Assembly: GCA_021604265.1 (NCBI GenBank)
Contig: BQIY01000025.1
Location: 1-12,975, forward strand
DNA length: 12,975 bases
Direction: 5' to 3'
From: Nitrospirales bacterium
GTDB taxonomy: Bacteria > Nitrospirota > Nitrospiria > Nitrospirales > UBA8639
How positions within the stretch are numbered: position 1 is the stretch's first letter; every line of letters begins with the position of its first letter. Position numbers and translations under genes: made by a program. The notes below the pieces were generated by a model. The model ran no database searches, was not told the origin of the DNA, and worked only from the letters and a program-made list of their open reading frames with translations. Below, piece by piece: positions 7,078 to 12,975 of this stretch.

Positions 7078-8925
7078 TTACTTTTTTAGCTGATCCACAT
7101 TACGAATAGCCCCTTTGTCGGCACTGGTCGTTAAGGCCGCATAGGCTCTAAGCGCCGAAGACACCACGCGGGTTCGTTTCTCCGTCGGGGTCCATGCATC
7201 ATAGCCTTTGGCTTCCATGCGGCTTCGGCGTTTGACTAAATCGTCAGCTGAAATATTGAGATGAATCGTTCGACGAGGAATATCGATCTGAATTTCATCT
7301 CCTTCTTCTACCAGGCCAATGGCACCGCCTTCTGCCGCCTCTGGCGAAGCATGGCCGATGGATAGGCCTGACGTTCCGCCAGAAAAACGACCATCCGTGA
7401 GAAGGGCACAGGCCGCACCCAAGCCCTTGGATTTGAGATAACTGGTGGGATACAACATTTCTTGCATACCCGGCCCGCCTTTGGGCCCTTCATATCGGAT
7501 CACCACCACATCGCCAGCGGTAATCCGGTCATGTAAAATGGCTTCGACGGCTGAATCCTGAGATTCAAAGACGCGGGCCGGACCAGAAAACACCCAGTTC
7601 TTTTCGTCAACCCCAGCCGTTTTCACAATGCATCCATCTTCAGCAATATTGCCATAGAGAACAGCTAACCCTCCTTGCTGACTGTAGGCATGTTTCATAT
7701 CGCGAATGCAGCCATTCTCACGATCAAGGTCCAACGTGTCATACCGCGTATCCTGGCTAAACGCCGTTTGAGTCGGAATACCTGCAGGTCCAGCTCGATA
7801 GAACTTATTCACCTCCTCACTGCTTGTCACCGCCACGTCCCAGTGACGTATCGTTTCAGCGAGGGTAGAACCATGGATGCTCCGCACCTTGGTATTCAGT
7901 AAGCCCCCACGATCTAATTCGCCGAGAATCCCCATCATGCCCCCGGCACGATGCACATCTTCCATATGATATTTGTCTATGGCTGGAGCAGCTTTACAAA
8001 GATTCGGCACTTTTCGCGACAATTGGTCGATGTCCTTTAACGTGAAATTAACTCCTGCCTCCTGGGCCGCCGCGAGCAAATGGAGAATCGTGTTCGTCGA
8101 GCCTCCCATCGCGATGTCCATACTCATCGCATTGGCAAAGGCATCATAGGACGCAATACTGCGAGGAAGGACCGAGTCATCATCTTTCTCATAGTATCGC
8201 TTCGTAAGTGCCACAATCTGGCGGCCAGCCTCCAAAAATAATTCTTTTCGGTCGGCGTGCGTGGCTAGCAGAGACCCATTGCCTGGCAGAGCCAGGCCTA
8301 ACACTTCCGTGAGACAATTCATGGAATTCGCCGTAAACATGCCTGAACATGATCCGCAGGTTGGACAGGCAGAACGTTCATATTCCTCAACTTCACCATC
8401 CGAGAGTTTCTCGTCTGCAGCCATCACAATTGCATGAATGAGATTCGTATGATGTTCAGCCAACTTCGTACGGCCCGCTTCCATCGGACCACCGGAAACA
8501 AAAACAGTTGGAATGTTTAACCGCAACGTCGCATTGAGCATTCCCGGAGTGATCTTATCGCAATTCGAGATACACACCAGGGCATCCGCACAATGTGCAT
8601 TCACCATATATTCGACGGAATCCGAGATAATGTCTCTGGAGGGCAAGCTGTACAGCATGCCGTCATGCCCCATCGCAATTCCATCATCAACGGCAATCGT
8701 ATTGAACTCTTTCGCCACGGCTCCCGTTTTCTCAATTTCCCGTGCGACCAGTTGACCAAGGTCATGCAAATGCACATGCCCGGGCACAAACTGCGTAAAT
8801 GAATTGGCAATGGCAATGATGGGTTTTCCAAAATCATCATTTTTCATTCCCGTAGCTCGCCACAGGGCTCGGGCACCAGCCATATTTCGGCCTTGAGTCG
8901 ACGTCTTTGATCGAAGTGGAGGCAT
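7078..8925 (-). CDS. ilvD: Dihydroxy-acid dehydratase
   Basis: This 615-residue enzyme dehydrates 2,3-dihydroxy-isovalerate and -methylvalerate to the 2-oxo acids in valine, isoleucine and leucine (and pantothenate) synthesis in the cytoplasm. Landmarks are [13 protein letters not shown] at 78-90 (Mg-binding acidic pair), [10 protein letters not shown] at 120-129 (cluster cysteine C122 and the lysine that is carbamylated in the family), [11 protein letters not shown] at 187-197 (cluster cysteine C193), [11 protein letters not shown] at 477-487 and [14 protein letters not shown] at 512-525. VPGHVHL at 47-53 replaces the third-cysteine loop of the plant-type [2Fe-2S] enzymes, which marks the oxygen-sensitive [4Fe-4S] type. 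By eye it is very close to the Escherichia coli protein over its whole length (616 residues there), including the C-terminal SADKGA. The start at 8925 has a TAGGAG site eight bases upstream. It appears to be transcribed alone. Confidence 0.97.
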   Translation of the reverse strand: MPPLRSKTSTQGRNMAGARALWRATGMKNDDFGKPIIAIANSFTQFVPGHVHLHDLGQLVAREIEKTGAVAKEFNTIAVDDGIAMGHDGMLYSLPSRDIISDSVEYMVNAHCADALVCISNCDKITPGMLNATLRLNIPTVFVSGGPMEAGRTKLAEHHTNLIHAIVMAADEKLSDGEVEEYERSACPTCGSCSGMFTANSMNCLTEVLGLALPGNGSLLATHADRKELFLEAGRQIVALTKRYYEKDDDSVLPRSIASYDAFANAMSMDIAMGGSTNTILHLLAAAQEAGVNFTLKDIDQLSRKVPNLCKAAPAIDKYHMEDVHRAGGMMGILGELDRGGLLNTKVRSIHGSTLAETIRHWDVAVTSSEEVNKFYRAGPAGIPTQTAFSQDTRYDTLDLDRENGCIRDMKHAYSQQGGLAVLYGNIAEDGCIVKTAGVDEKNWVFSGPARVFESQDSAVEAILHDRITAGDVVVIRYEGPKGGPGMQEMLYPTSYLKSKGLGAACALLTDGRFSGGTSGLSIGHASPEAAEGGAIGLVEEGDEIQIDIPRRTIHLNISADDLVKRRSRMEAKGYDAWTPTEKRTRVVSSALRAYAALTTSADKGAIRNVDQLKK

Positions 8926-8955
8926 GATTTCTGCTCCTATCTGATGAGTTTCAAC

Positions 8956-8961
8956 ATTATA
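8956..8961 (-). promoter_or_regulatory. Candidate -10 element for ilvD
   Basis: Read on the minus strand this is a perfect TATAAT, 30 bases before the ilvD start codon, so the leader would be about 24 bases and would include the TAGGAG ribosome binding site. No clear TTGACA-like -35 lies 16-18 bases further out. No T-box or leader-peptide attenuator is visible between here and 9129. Confidence 0.4.
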
Positions 8962-9129
8962 ACCAGTGAATGCAGATTAGATTGTATCATCATTGCATCA
9001 AGTCTGAAAAATACTTCCGAATCGATGTCACTGAGTGAAAACAAACAAATTGAAAAGGCATCGAAACACCACAAGCATTGTGATCATAGTCGTCACTCAC
9101 CAAGCCTGAGTCGTTCATTGTTGATTTCT

Positions 9130-9641
9130 TCAGGGACGAAAGACTCGAAGATCAAGGTCCGTTATGACTCGATAGTGCTTCGTATTTGCGGTAAGCAGGG
9201 GAAGGGAGCAGACAACGGCAGTGGCCCCGATCAGAGCATCCGCCAGATAAAGCGAATGGCTGAGGGCATACCTTTCTACATATCGCATTGCTTTGGAAGA
9301 CATTTCCTCCGTTAGATATACAACTTTGGCTTCCCATTGACGGAAAGCTGCTCGCATAGCCACTAATTCGTCTTGGTTGCGCATTCCTTGTACTAATTCA
9401 TATAGGTGACGACCGAAAGTGAGAACGGTATCTGTTGATCGAGGGTTCGTTGAGCTTTGGCATTGCCACGCATAGACCTCACGAATGATTCGATTGATTT
9501 CCGCACTTGAAAGAGTTCCATTCAGTCGATCGTAGTATGCTGAGAAATCCTGACACTCGTCAAACCGGTCTTCTCCGAACATGAAAGTCCCGTTCATATC
9601 CAGAATCAACGCCTTTTTGTAAGCAACCAGGATTTATGCAT
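9130..9641 (-). pseudogene. Broken HAD-like/VapC (PIN) chimeric gene
   Basis: An open frame from a TTG at 9609 encodes 159 residues in two unrelated parts. Residues 1 to about 60 look like the start of a HAD-family hydrolase (ILDMNGTFMFGEDRF, then an AEINRIIREVY helix). From about residue 68 to the end it reads as the rear two thirds of a VapC-type PIN toxin: YELVQGMRNQDEL (with E71), a mid helix, LADALIGATA (D124), LPLLTANTKHYR (140s) and a VFRP end. The first PIN strand with its essential aspartate is missing, so nuclease activity is not expected, and the HAD part stops long before its other motifs. Upstream, ATG 9641 opens a frame with KSWLLTK that would join the HAD sequence if one base were added in the A run at 9614-9618, which suggests a frameshift. 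No VapB-like antitoxin lies beside it. Best read as a deletion-fusion remnant. Confidence 0.62.
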
Positions 9642-9686
9642 ATCCAAATTCACGCAGACAAACGATAACCATGTCCGTCATAGTAC

Positions 9687-9708
9687 ACTTTTTCCCAAAT
9701 GAAAAAGT
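9687..9708 (-). repeat. A/T-rich hairpin at the end of the cupin gene
   Basis: Inverted repeat ACTTTTTC (9687-9694) and GAAAAAGT (9701-9708) with a six-base loop touches the cupin stop codon. It could act as a 3' stabilising or terminating hairpin, but no T run follows on the minus strand, so terminator function is doubtful. Confidence 0.35.
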
Positions 9709-10076
9709 CATGTTATGGCCTGACTGGGATACGACACCTCCAACACAATACACTCCTCATCCGTCTTAAAGGGGCCATGAACCTCACCCGGTGGCCGGCT
9801 GGCATAGTCTCCTGCCTTGAGCCATTGATCAAATGCCGCATCATAAAGTCGGCCTTTGACAATAAAAATTTCCTCGGGATAGGCATGGCTTTTCGGCCCA
9901 AAAGTCGTCGTATCCGCACCAGGCTTAAATCGGGTTAATCGAGTATAGTCGCCTGACGCTTCATCCATAGCCAATGTCAGTTGTTCTAATAGACCATTAG
10001 TATTCTCAATAGGTTCCCATCTCTCACCATTTTCAGGCATGAGTGGGTTCCAATAGGTGATTGTGCTTTTAGCCAT
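9708..10076 (-). CDS. Small cupin-domain protein (ChrR-like cupin)
   Basis: A 122-residue single-domain cupin. Cupin motif 1 is seen as SHAYPEEIFIVKG (63-75) with H64 and E68/E69, and motif 2 as GDYASRPPGEVHGPF (89-103) with H100. These are likely metal ligands, probably one fewer histidine than in the canonical HxH site. Strand content and length fit the ChrR-type cupin_7 group, whose members bind Zn or Fe and occur either as sensor domains of anti-sigma factors or as free enzymes such as diketone dioxygenases. No anti-sigma zinc-finger part is present, so this is a stand-alone version. It begins 12 bases after the OsmC stop on the same strand and so is very likely co-transcribed with it, which hints at oxidative or electrophile stress handling. 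The RBS is weak (AGAAGA). Confidence 0.83.
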   Translation of the reverse strand: MAKSTITYWNPLMPENGERWEPIENTNGLLEQLTLAMDEASGDYTRLTRFKPGADTTTFGPKSHAYPEEIFIVKGRLYDAAFDQWLKAGDYASRPPGEVHGPFKTDEECIVLEVSYPSQAIT

Positions 10077-10088
10077 GCTTGAAGTCTT

Positions 10089-10640
10089 CTATTTTCTTTC
10101 GATGTTGACGACAACATTAGTCCCCTTAGAAGTGACGTCGAAAACCGGCGACAATTTACTCAAAGCCTTGAGTTTCTCAATGTTTTCCTCATCTGTTTTG
10201 ACTTTGAAATTTACCCGAATATTCTGAAACCCTGGCCTGACATCCTTCGCAAGCCCTAGGAATCCTCTGATATCCAAATCGCCTTCAAGTTCTGATTCTA
10301 ATTCTTCAATTTCAATGTTCCTAACTGCAGCATGGTACACAAGTGTCGTGGTAAGGCATCCTGCTAAAGCATTGAGAAGATGCTCAACAGGATTCGGACC
10401 TGTATCGTGTCCAGCAAGAATGGCGGGCTCATCGGCATTCAGGGTGAAAGGGATCTCGTGCGGAATCTCCTGCTTAGCAGCATAAAAACTTGCTACTTTA
10501 GACGTATTTTGTCCACACGTACTCCAGGTATTGTTGATGTGAAACTTACACTGACCTAGTTCTGGGTCAGCCCCAACGTTTTTTACCAGCTCGTTTACTG
10601 CAGCAACATTGACACCATTAAGAGTTTGTTCTTCAGCCAT
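10089..10640 (-). CDS. OsmC family protein
   Basis: A 183-residue member of the OsmC/Ohr superfamily, whose best-known members reduce organic hydroperoxides with a pair of cysteines. The core signature GPNPVEHLLNALAGCLTTT (81-99) holds C95 at the end of the central helix. At the place of the other catalytic cysteine the sequence reads LSKLSPVFDVTSKGT (160-174), with S164 instead of Cys. This SPVFDV variant marks a sub-group seen in many bacteria for which a classic two-cysteine thiol peroxidase mechanism is not expected. Other cysteines are C31 and C42 near the N-terminus. The start at 10640 is secured by a GGAGGT site seven bases upstream. It leads a two-gene unit with the cupin and is divergent from the TRAP-type gene across a region rich in inverted and direct repeats. 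Confidence 0.9.
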   Translation of the reverse strand: MAEEQTLNGVNVAAVNELVKNVGADPELGQCKFHINNTWSTCGQNTSKVASFYAAKQEIPHEIPFTLNADEPAILAGHDTGPNPVEHLLNALAGCLTTTLVYHAAVRNIEIEELESELEGDLDIRGFLGLAKDVRPGFQNIRVNFKVKTDEENIEKLKALSKLSPVFDVTSKGTNVVVNIERK

Positions 10641-10690
10641 AAAGATTTACCTCCATTTATTTATAATGACTAACGACCCCCTTTTCTTTC

Positions 10691-10750
10691 GAAAATGACT
10701 GGCATACGTCTACCTACCTCTGAGGTCGAGACGTTGGCATGATCATTTTC
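10691..10750. repeat. 60-base interrupted palindrome in the divergent promoter region
   Basis: Three matched blocks are nested symmetrically: GAAAATGA (10691-10698) with TCATTTTC (10743-10750), ACGTCT (10706-10711) with AGACGT (10729-10734), and ACCTC (10716-10720) with GAGGT (10722-10726) around a single central base at 10721. That gives 19 pairs separated by two asymmetric interior loops. Such a dyad could be a compound operator for dimeric regulators or, if transcribed, a structured leader. Confidence 0.7.
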
Positions 10751-10766
10751 TAAGCAATCTCAGTAT

Positions 10767-10790
10767 GATAGTATCGCAAGGATAGTATCG
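10767..10790. repeat. Tandem GATAGTATCG direct repeat, 14-base period
   Basis: GATAGTATCG occurs at 10767-10776 and again at 10781-10790, separated by CAAG. Each copy contains the odd palindrome GATA-G-TATC, so the pair looks like two adjacent half-turn-shifted binding sites. The repeats lie 76 bases before the TAXI gene start and 17 bases beyond the large dyad. Confidence 0.55.
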
Positions 10791-10866
10791 ACAACCACCA
10801 ACACGATGTACATGACTTGATTCCACTCCCCTTCCCAAACATCAGAGCCTATTTGAAAGACGTTTG

Positions 10867-12192
10867 ATGACCATGAACTCTTCCTTGCTCAAGAGCACCG
10901 GCCTTGCCGTATTGATTGCCTTAGCCGGGTTTGTACTGGCCTATCAGTTTGTGGAACCAGCCCCGCCGAAAGTTATCACCCTCGCGACGGGCAGTGCCAC
11001 TGGCGCCTACCATGCCTTCGGCCTCGCCATGCAGGAGATCTTGGCCGACAACCACATCGAGCTCAAACTCCTGAATACTGCTGGCAGCGACGAGAATGCG
11101 ACATTACTAGCAGAAGGAACCGTCGATATCGCATTGATGCAAGGCGGCACACCGGTGGACTCGATACCAGGAGGCGAAAGGTTACGAGGGCTCGCCAGCC
11201 TGTATTACGAACCCTTATGGGTCTTTCATCGAATAGATCCACCGCCGACGAAGCTCTCAGAGTTGGCGGGGTTACGGATAAATCGAGGTGTTCCAGGCAG
11301 CGGGACAAGAAGACTGACTGATGAGTTACTCGCGTTAAACAATGTCGCGGGTGATAGTTTTAGCGAACTGAATAATGCCGTGGCCAGCGAAGCTCTTCGG
11401 GCCGGTGAATTGGATGCGCTCTTTATGGTGAGCGGGGAAAAATCATCAGTGGTTCAAAATCTGCTACAAGTACCTGGAATTGCCCTGATGGATCTGCCGA
11501 GAGCAAAAGCCTATCACCTGCACCGCCGGTATTTATCTCCAGTAAGCTTACCACCCGGTGCTATCGATCTTGCCAATGAACGTCCACCAACAGAATTGAA
11601 CTTAATTGCCGTGACAGCCATGCTGATCGCTCAAAAAAACCTGCATCCGGCGTTAGTCGACCTCCTACTGCTATCGGCACCCAAAATCGTCGGAGACGCC
11701 GGACTATTTCACGAAGAAGAACAATTTCCATCGGGAGAATACCTGTCTATCCCGTTGAGCAAAGAAGCCCAGCGGTTTCACAAACGCGGACCATCGTTCC
11801 TACAGCGCTTTCTGCCTTTTTGGGCCGCCACATTAATTGATCGATTAGTGGTAATGCTCATTCCGCTGGCCGCACTCGTCATCCCATTATTCAAACTGTT
11901 CCCGCCTCTTTACCGTTGGCGGGTCCGTTCTCGTATCTATCGCTGGTACGAAGACCTCCAACGCATCGAGTCACGCCTTGACACCGGCAGTGCAACACCA
12001 GAACAACTCGCCGAAGCCGTGATCAAATTGGAAACTGAAGTCAAACATGTCGACACACCACTGTCCTACGCCGACCAGCTCTATCATTTGCGCGACCACA
12101 TTGACCTCGTCCGCACCCGCATTAATCAGGAAACCTCCAAGAGACAACAGCCTTCAGAGAACGTTGGCAAACGCCCAGCTAGAAACAATTAG
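10867..12192 (+). CDS. TAXI-family TRAP-type solute-binding protein with C-terminal membrane segment
   Basis: A 441-residue protein. Residues about 8-27 form an apolar signal or anchor helix. The periplasmic TAXI domain follows: ITLATGSATGAYHAFG (37-52), a typical ligand-loop start, then LLNTAGSDENATLLAEG (69-85), VDIALMQGG (86-94) and a hinge strand with LAGLRINRGVPGSGTRR (133-149). A second membrane helix sits at about 320-344, followed by a basic, helical, possibly coiled-coil cytoplasmic tail of nearly 100 residues. TAXI proteins normally deliver carboxylates or amino acids to a TRAP permease, but no permease gene is present here. This variant, held in the membrane at its C-terminal side with an extra tail, occurs as an orphan in various bacteria and may sense rather than transport. 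I chose ATG 10867 because GAAAGA (10855-10860) is six bases upstream; ATG 10873 or TTG 10864 are alternatives. Confidence 0.85.
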   Translation: MTMNSSLLKSTGLAVLIALAGFVLAYQFVEPAPPKVITLATGSATGAYHAFGLAMQEILADNHIELKLLNTAGSDENATLLAEGTVDIALMQGGTPVDSIPGGERLRGLASLYYEPLWVFHRIDPPPTKLSELAGLRINRGVPGSGTRRLTDELLALNNVAGDSFSELNNAVASEALRAGELDALFMVSGEKSSVVQNLLQVPGIALMDLPRAKAYHLHRRYLSPVSLPPGAIDLANERPPTELNLIAVTAMLIAQKNLHPALVDLLLLSAPKIVGDAGLFHEEEQFPSGEYLSIPLSKEAQRFHKRGPSFLQRFLPFWAATLIDRLVVMLIPLAALVIPLFKLFPPLYRWRVRSRIYRWYEDLQRIESRLDTGSATPEQLAEAVIKLETEVKHVDTPLSYADQLYHLRDHIDLVRTRINQETSKRQQPSENVGKRPARNN

Positions 12193-12263
12193 CGAGAGGA
12201 TTCATCTTTCACCAAAACATCTATTTAAATAATCGAATCTGACCCCTAAGAAAGGAAAGAAGC

Positions 12264-12975
12264 TCACTTAGCAAAACGTGCCAGGATAAACGTGCGATCC
12301 CGTTCTCTTTGGCTTAGAAACTCACTCTCACATCCTGACTTCTTTTTGGCCTTCCTCAGTCGATTGGCTTCTTCACGAAAAAATACCACCAAAGAATTCA
12401 CCGCTTCCTGAATCTTCCCCGCCTCACTCCTTTCGACAGTCTTTTCTAATAACGAATGAATCACCACTCGAAGAAAGTTTCGATTCTTTCCATTCAGAAA
12501 GTCAGAAAGTTCTACTGCCAGTTCAGCCTGTAACTGTCTAAATCCGGAAATGTAGGTGTATGGTATTTGGGGAAATTTCTTTAAGCGCTGGCCGGGTTCA
12601 CGGTGGCCAAGACAACTCAGTATCCGAACTATAGAAAAATACGCCTCTTTCGTGGTATCCCGGGAACGGTACACGCCATGCATCTTGAACACCGTATTTT
12701 CAAACGCTTCCGGGTCAGTTGAATAGCAAAGATAGAACACACGGTCGTCATATCCTACGCCAAGGGCGGGATACATAAATGAAAATGCGCCTGAAATATT
12801 GAATGTGGGCTTGAGCTCTTGAATGAGTTGGTTTTCCAGTAACAACGCGTCTTTTTCAGATTCAACGACATGGAACGTCAAGTCAGTGGCGACCCGAACG
12901 ATCTCACGCATTTTTCTATGATGTTTTTTTCTCGTTGTATTTCTGTACTGTCGGAACCGATCGCGCAAATTCTTG
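12264..12975 (-). CDS. GIY-YIG nuclease domain protein, UvrC-like (5' end outside the window)
   Basis: The reading frame runs off the right edge, so the first strands with the GIY and YIG motifs are missing. The visible 237 residues begin KNLRDRFRQY, matching the GIY-YIG segment with the catalytic arginine, and continue to LLLENQLIQELKPTFN with the metal-binding glutamate (visible residue 47), as in UvrC and Cho. In UvrC a YPYL strand and a GPY element followed by a cysteine cluster come next. Here only faint echoes are seen (YPALGVGY, GVYRSR), and no Fe-S cysteines, UVR motif or RNase H-like domain follow. The last 100 residues are helical and basic (FREEANRLRKAKKK). It is therefore not UvrC itself but a shorter stand-alone nuclease, perhaps in repair or mobile-element defence. 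It converges on the TAXI gene with a 71-base gap that shows no clear terminator. Confidence 0.8.
   Translation of the reverse strand, partial: KNLRDRFRQYRNTTRKKHHRKMREIVRVATDLTFHVVESEKDALLLENQLIQELKPTFNISGAFSFMYPALGVGYDDRVFYLCYSTDPEAFENTVFKMHGVYRSRDTTKEAYFSIVRILSCLGHREPGQRLKKFPQIPYTYISGFRQLQAELAVELSDFLNGKNRNFLRVVIHSLLEKTVERSEAGKIQEAVNSLVVFFREEANRLRKAKKKSGCESEFLSQRERDRTFILARFAK

Larger units (their letters stand above)
10641..10866. promoter_or_regulatory. Divergent promoter region between the OsmC and TAXI genes
   Basis: This 226-base gap must contain the promoters of two divergent units. It holds a large interrupted palindrome (10691-10750) and a tandem repeat (10767-10790), described separately. 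A TATAAA-like box near 10660 on the minus strand could serve osmC. No clear -35/-10 pair for the plus-strand gene is visible. Confidence 0.55.

Noticed and set aside
7051..7091. Inverted repeat AGCTAAAA/TTTTAGCT around the ilvD stop codon, with a repeated GACAATT inside
   Set aside because: The stem is A/T-rich with a loop of about 25 bases and no T tract after it, so it is not a credible terminator.
8926..9129. T-box or leader-peptide attenuator for ilvD
   Set aside because: No leader peptide rich in Ile, Val or Leu codons, no T-box AGGGTGG-like motif and no terminator hairpin were found before the ilvD RBS.
8944..9315. Plus-strand open frame of 123 codons upstream of ilvD, rich in His, Ser and Lys
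   Set aside because: It overlaps the ilvD leader and the PIN remnant on the other strand, lacks a ribosome binding site, and its composition looks like antisense of coding and leader DNA.
9614..9618. Programmed frameshifting at the A run joining ATG 9641 to the HAD-PIN frame
   Set aside because: The run is only five A and no downstream stimulatory structure is evident; decay or a sequencing error is simpler.

Overview
The window looks like chromosomal DNA of a diderm, probably autotrophic bacterium. Base composition is close to even GC, coding is dense, and start sites are modest. The gene set that opens the window (a fumarate reductase/succinate dehydrogenase built from a flavoprotein, a double-[4Fe-4S] iron-sulfur subunit and an HdrB-like CCG subunit), together with several small conserved unknowns, points to Nitrospirota, possibly a Nitrospira of the roughly 50% GC kind. 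This taxonomic guess is inference from gene content; there is no rRNA or other marker here.

Layout. Positions 1-3694 hold a plus-strand run: the 3' end of the flavoprotein gene (sdhA/frdA), sdhB/frdB, an sdhE-like CCG gene overlapping sdhB by ATGA, an acidic helical protein of unknown function, and a methyltransferase of the plant-type O-methyltransferase fold. Next come a small stand-alone SET-domain protein (3754-4191) and a 58-residue protein (4356-4532), which has a strong ribosome binding site, a possible sigma-28-like promoter and a good terminator. A long intergenic stretch then leads to a fumarylacetoacetate-hydrolase family enzyme (4865-5665). It converges on a membrane-anchored SGNH-type protein (5674-6840, minus).

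The minus strand continues with ilvD (7078-8925), which closely resembles the enterobacterial [4Fe-4S] dihydroxy-acid dehydratase, and then a broken chimeric reading frame (9130-9641) whose N-terminus is HAD-like and whose remainder is a VapC/PIN toxin lacking its first third. An OsmC-family gene and a small cupin gene form a minus-strand pair (9708-10640). A 226-base intergenic region holding a 60-base interrupted palindrome and a tandem 10-base repeat separates this pair from a divergent gene for a TAXI-type TRAP solute-binding protein with a C-terminal membrane segment (10867-12192). The window ends inside a minus-strand GIY-YIG nuclease related to the UvrC N-terminus.

Functionally, the Sdh/Frd module would interconvert succinate and fumarate at the membrane without a classical cytochrome b anchor, as in type-E complexes of archaea and of bacteria using the oxidative or reductive TCA cycle. 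IlvD serves branched-chain amino acid synthesis. OsmC and cupin suggest a small stress or detoxification unit. The remaining genes are mostly single transcription units. I found no CRISPR array, tRNA, rRNA or insertion sequence. The observations most worth checking are the HAD-PIN chimera, the dyad region at 10691-10790, the motility-like small gene with its candidate sigma-28 promoter, and the non-canonical cluster chemistry of the Sdh/Frd module.
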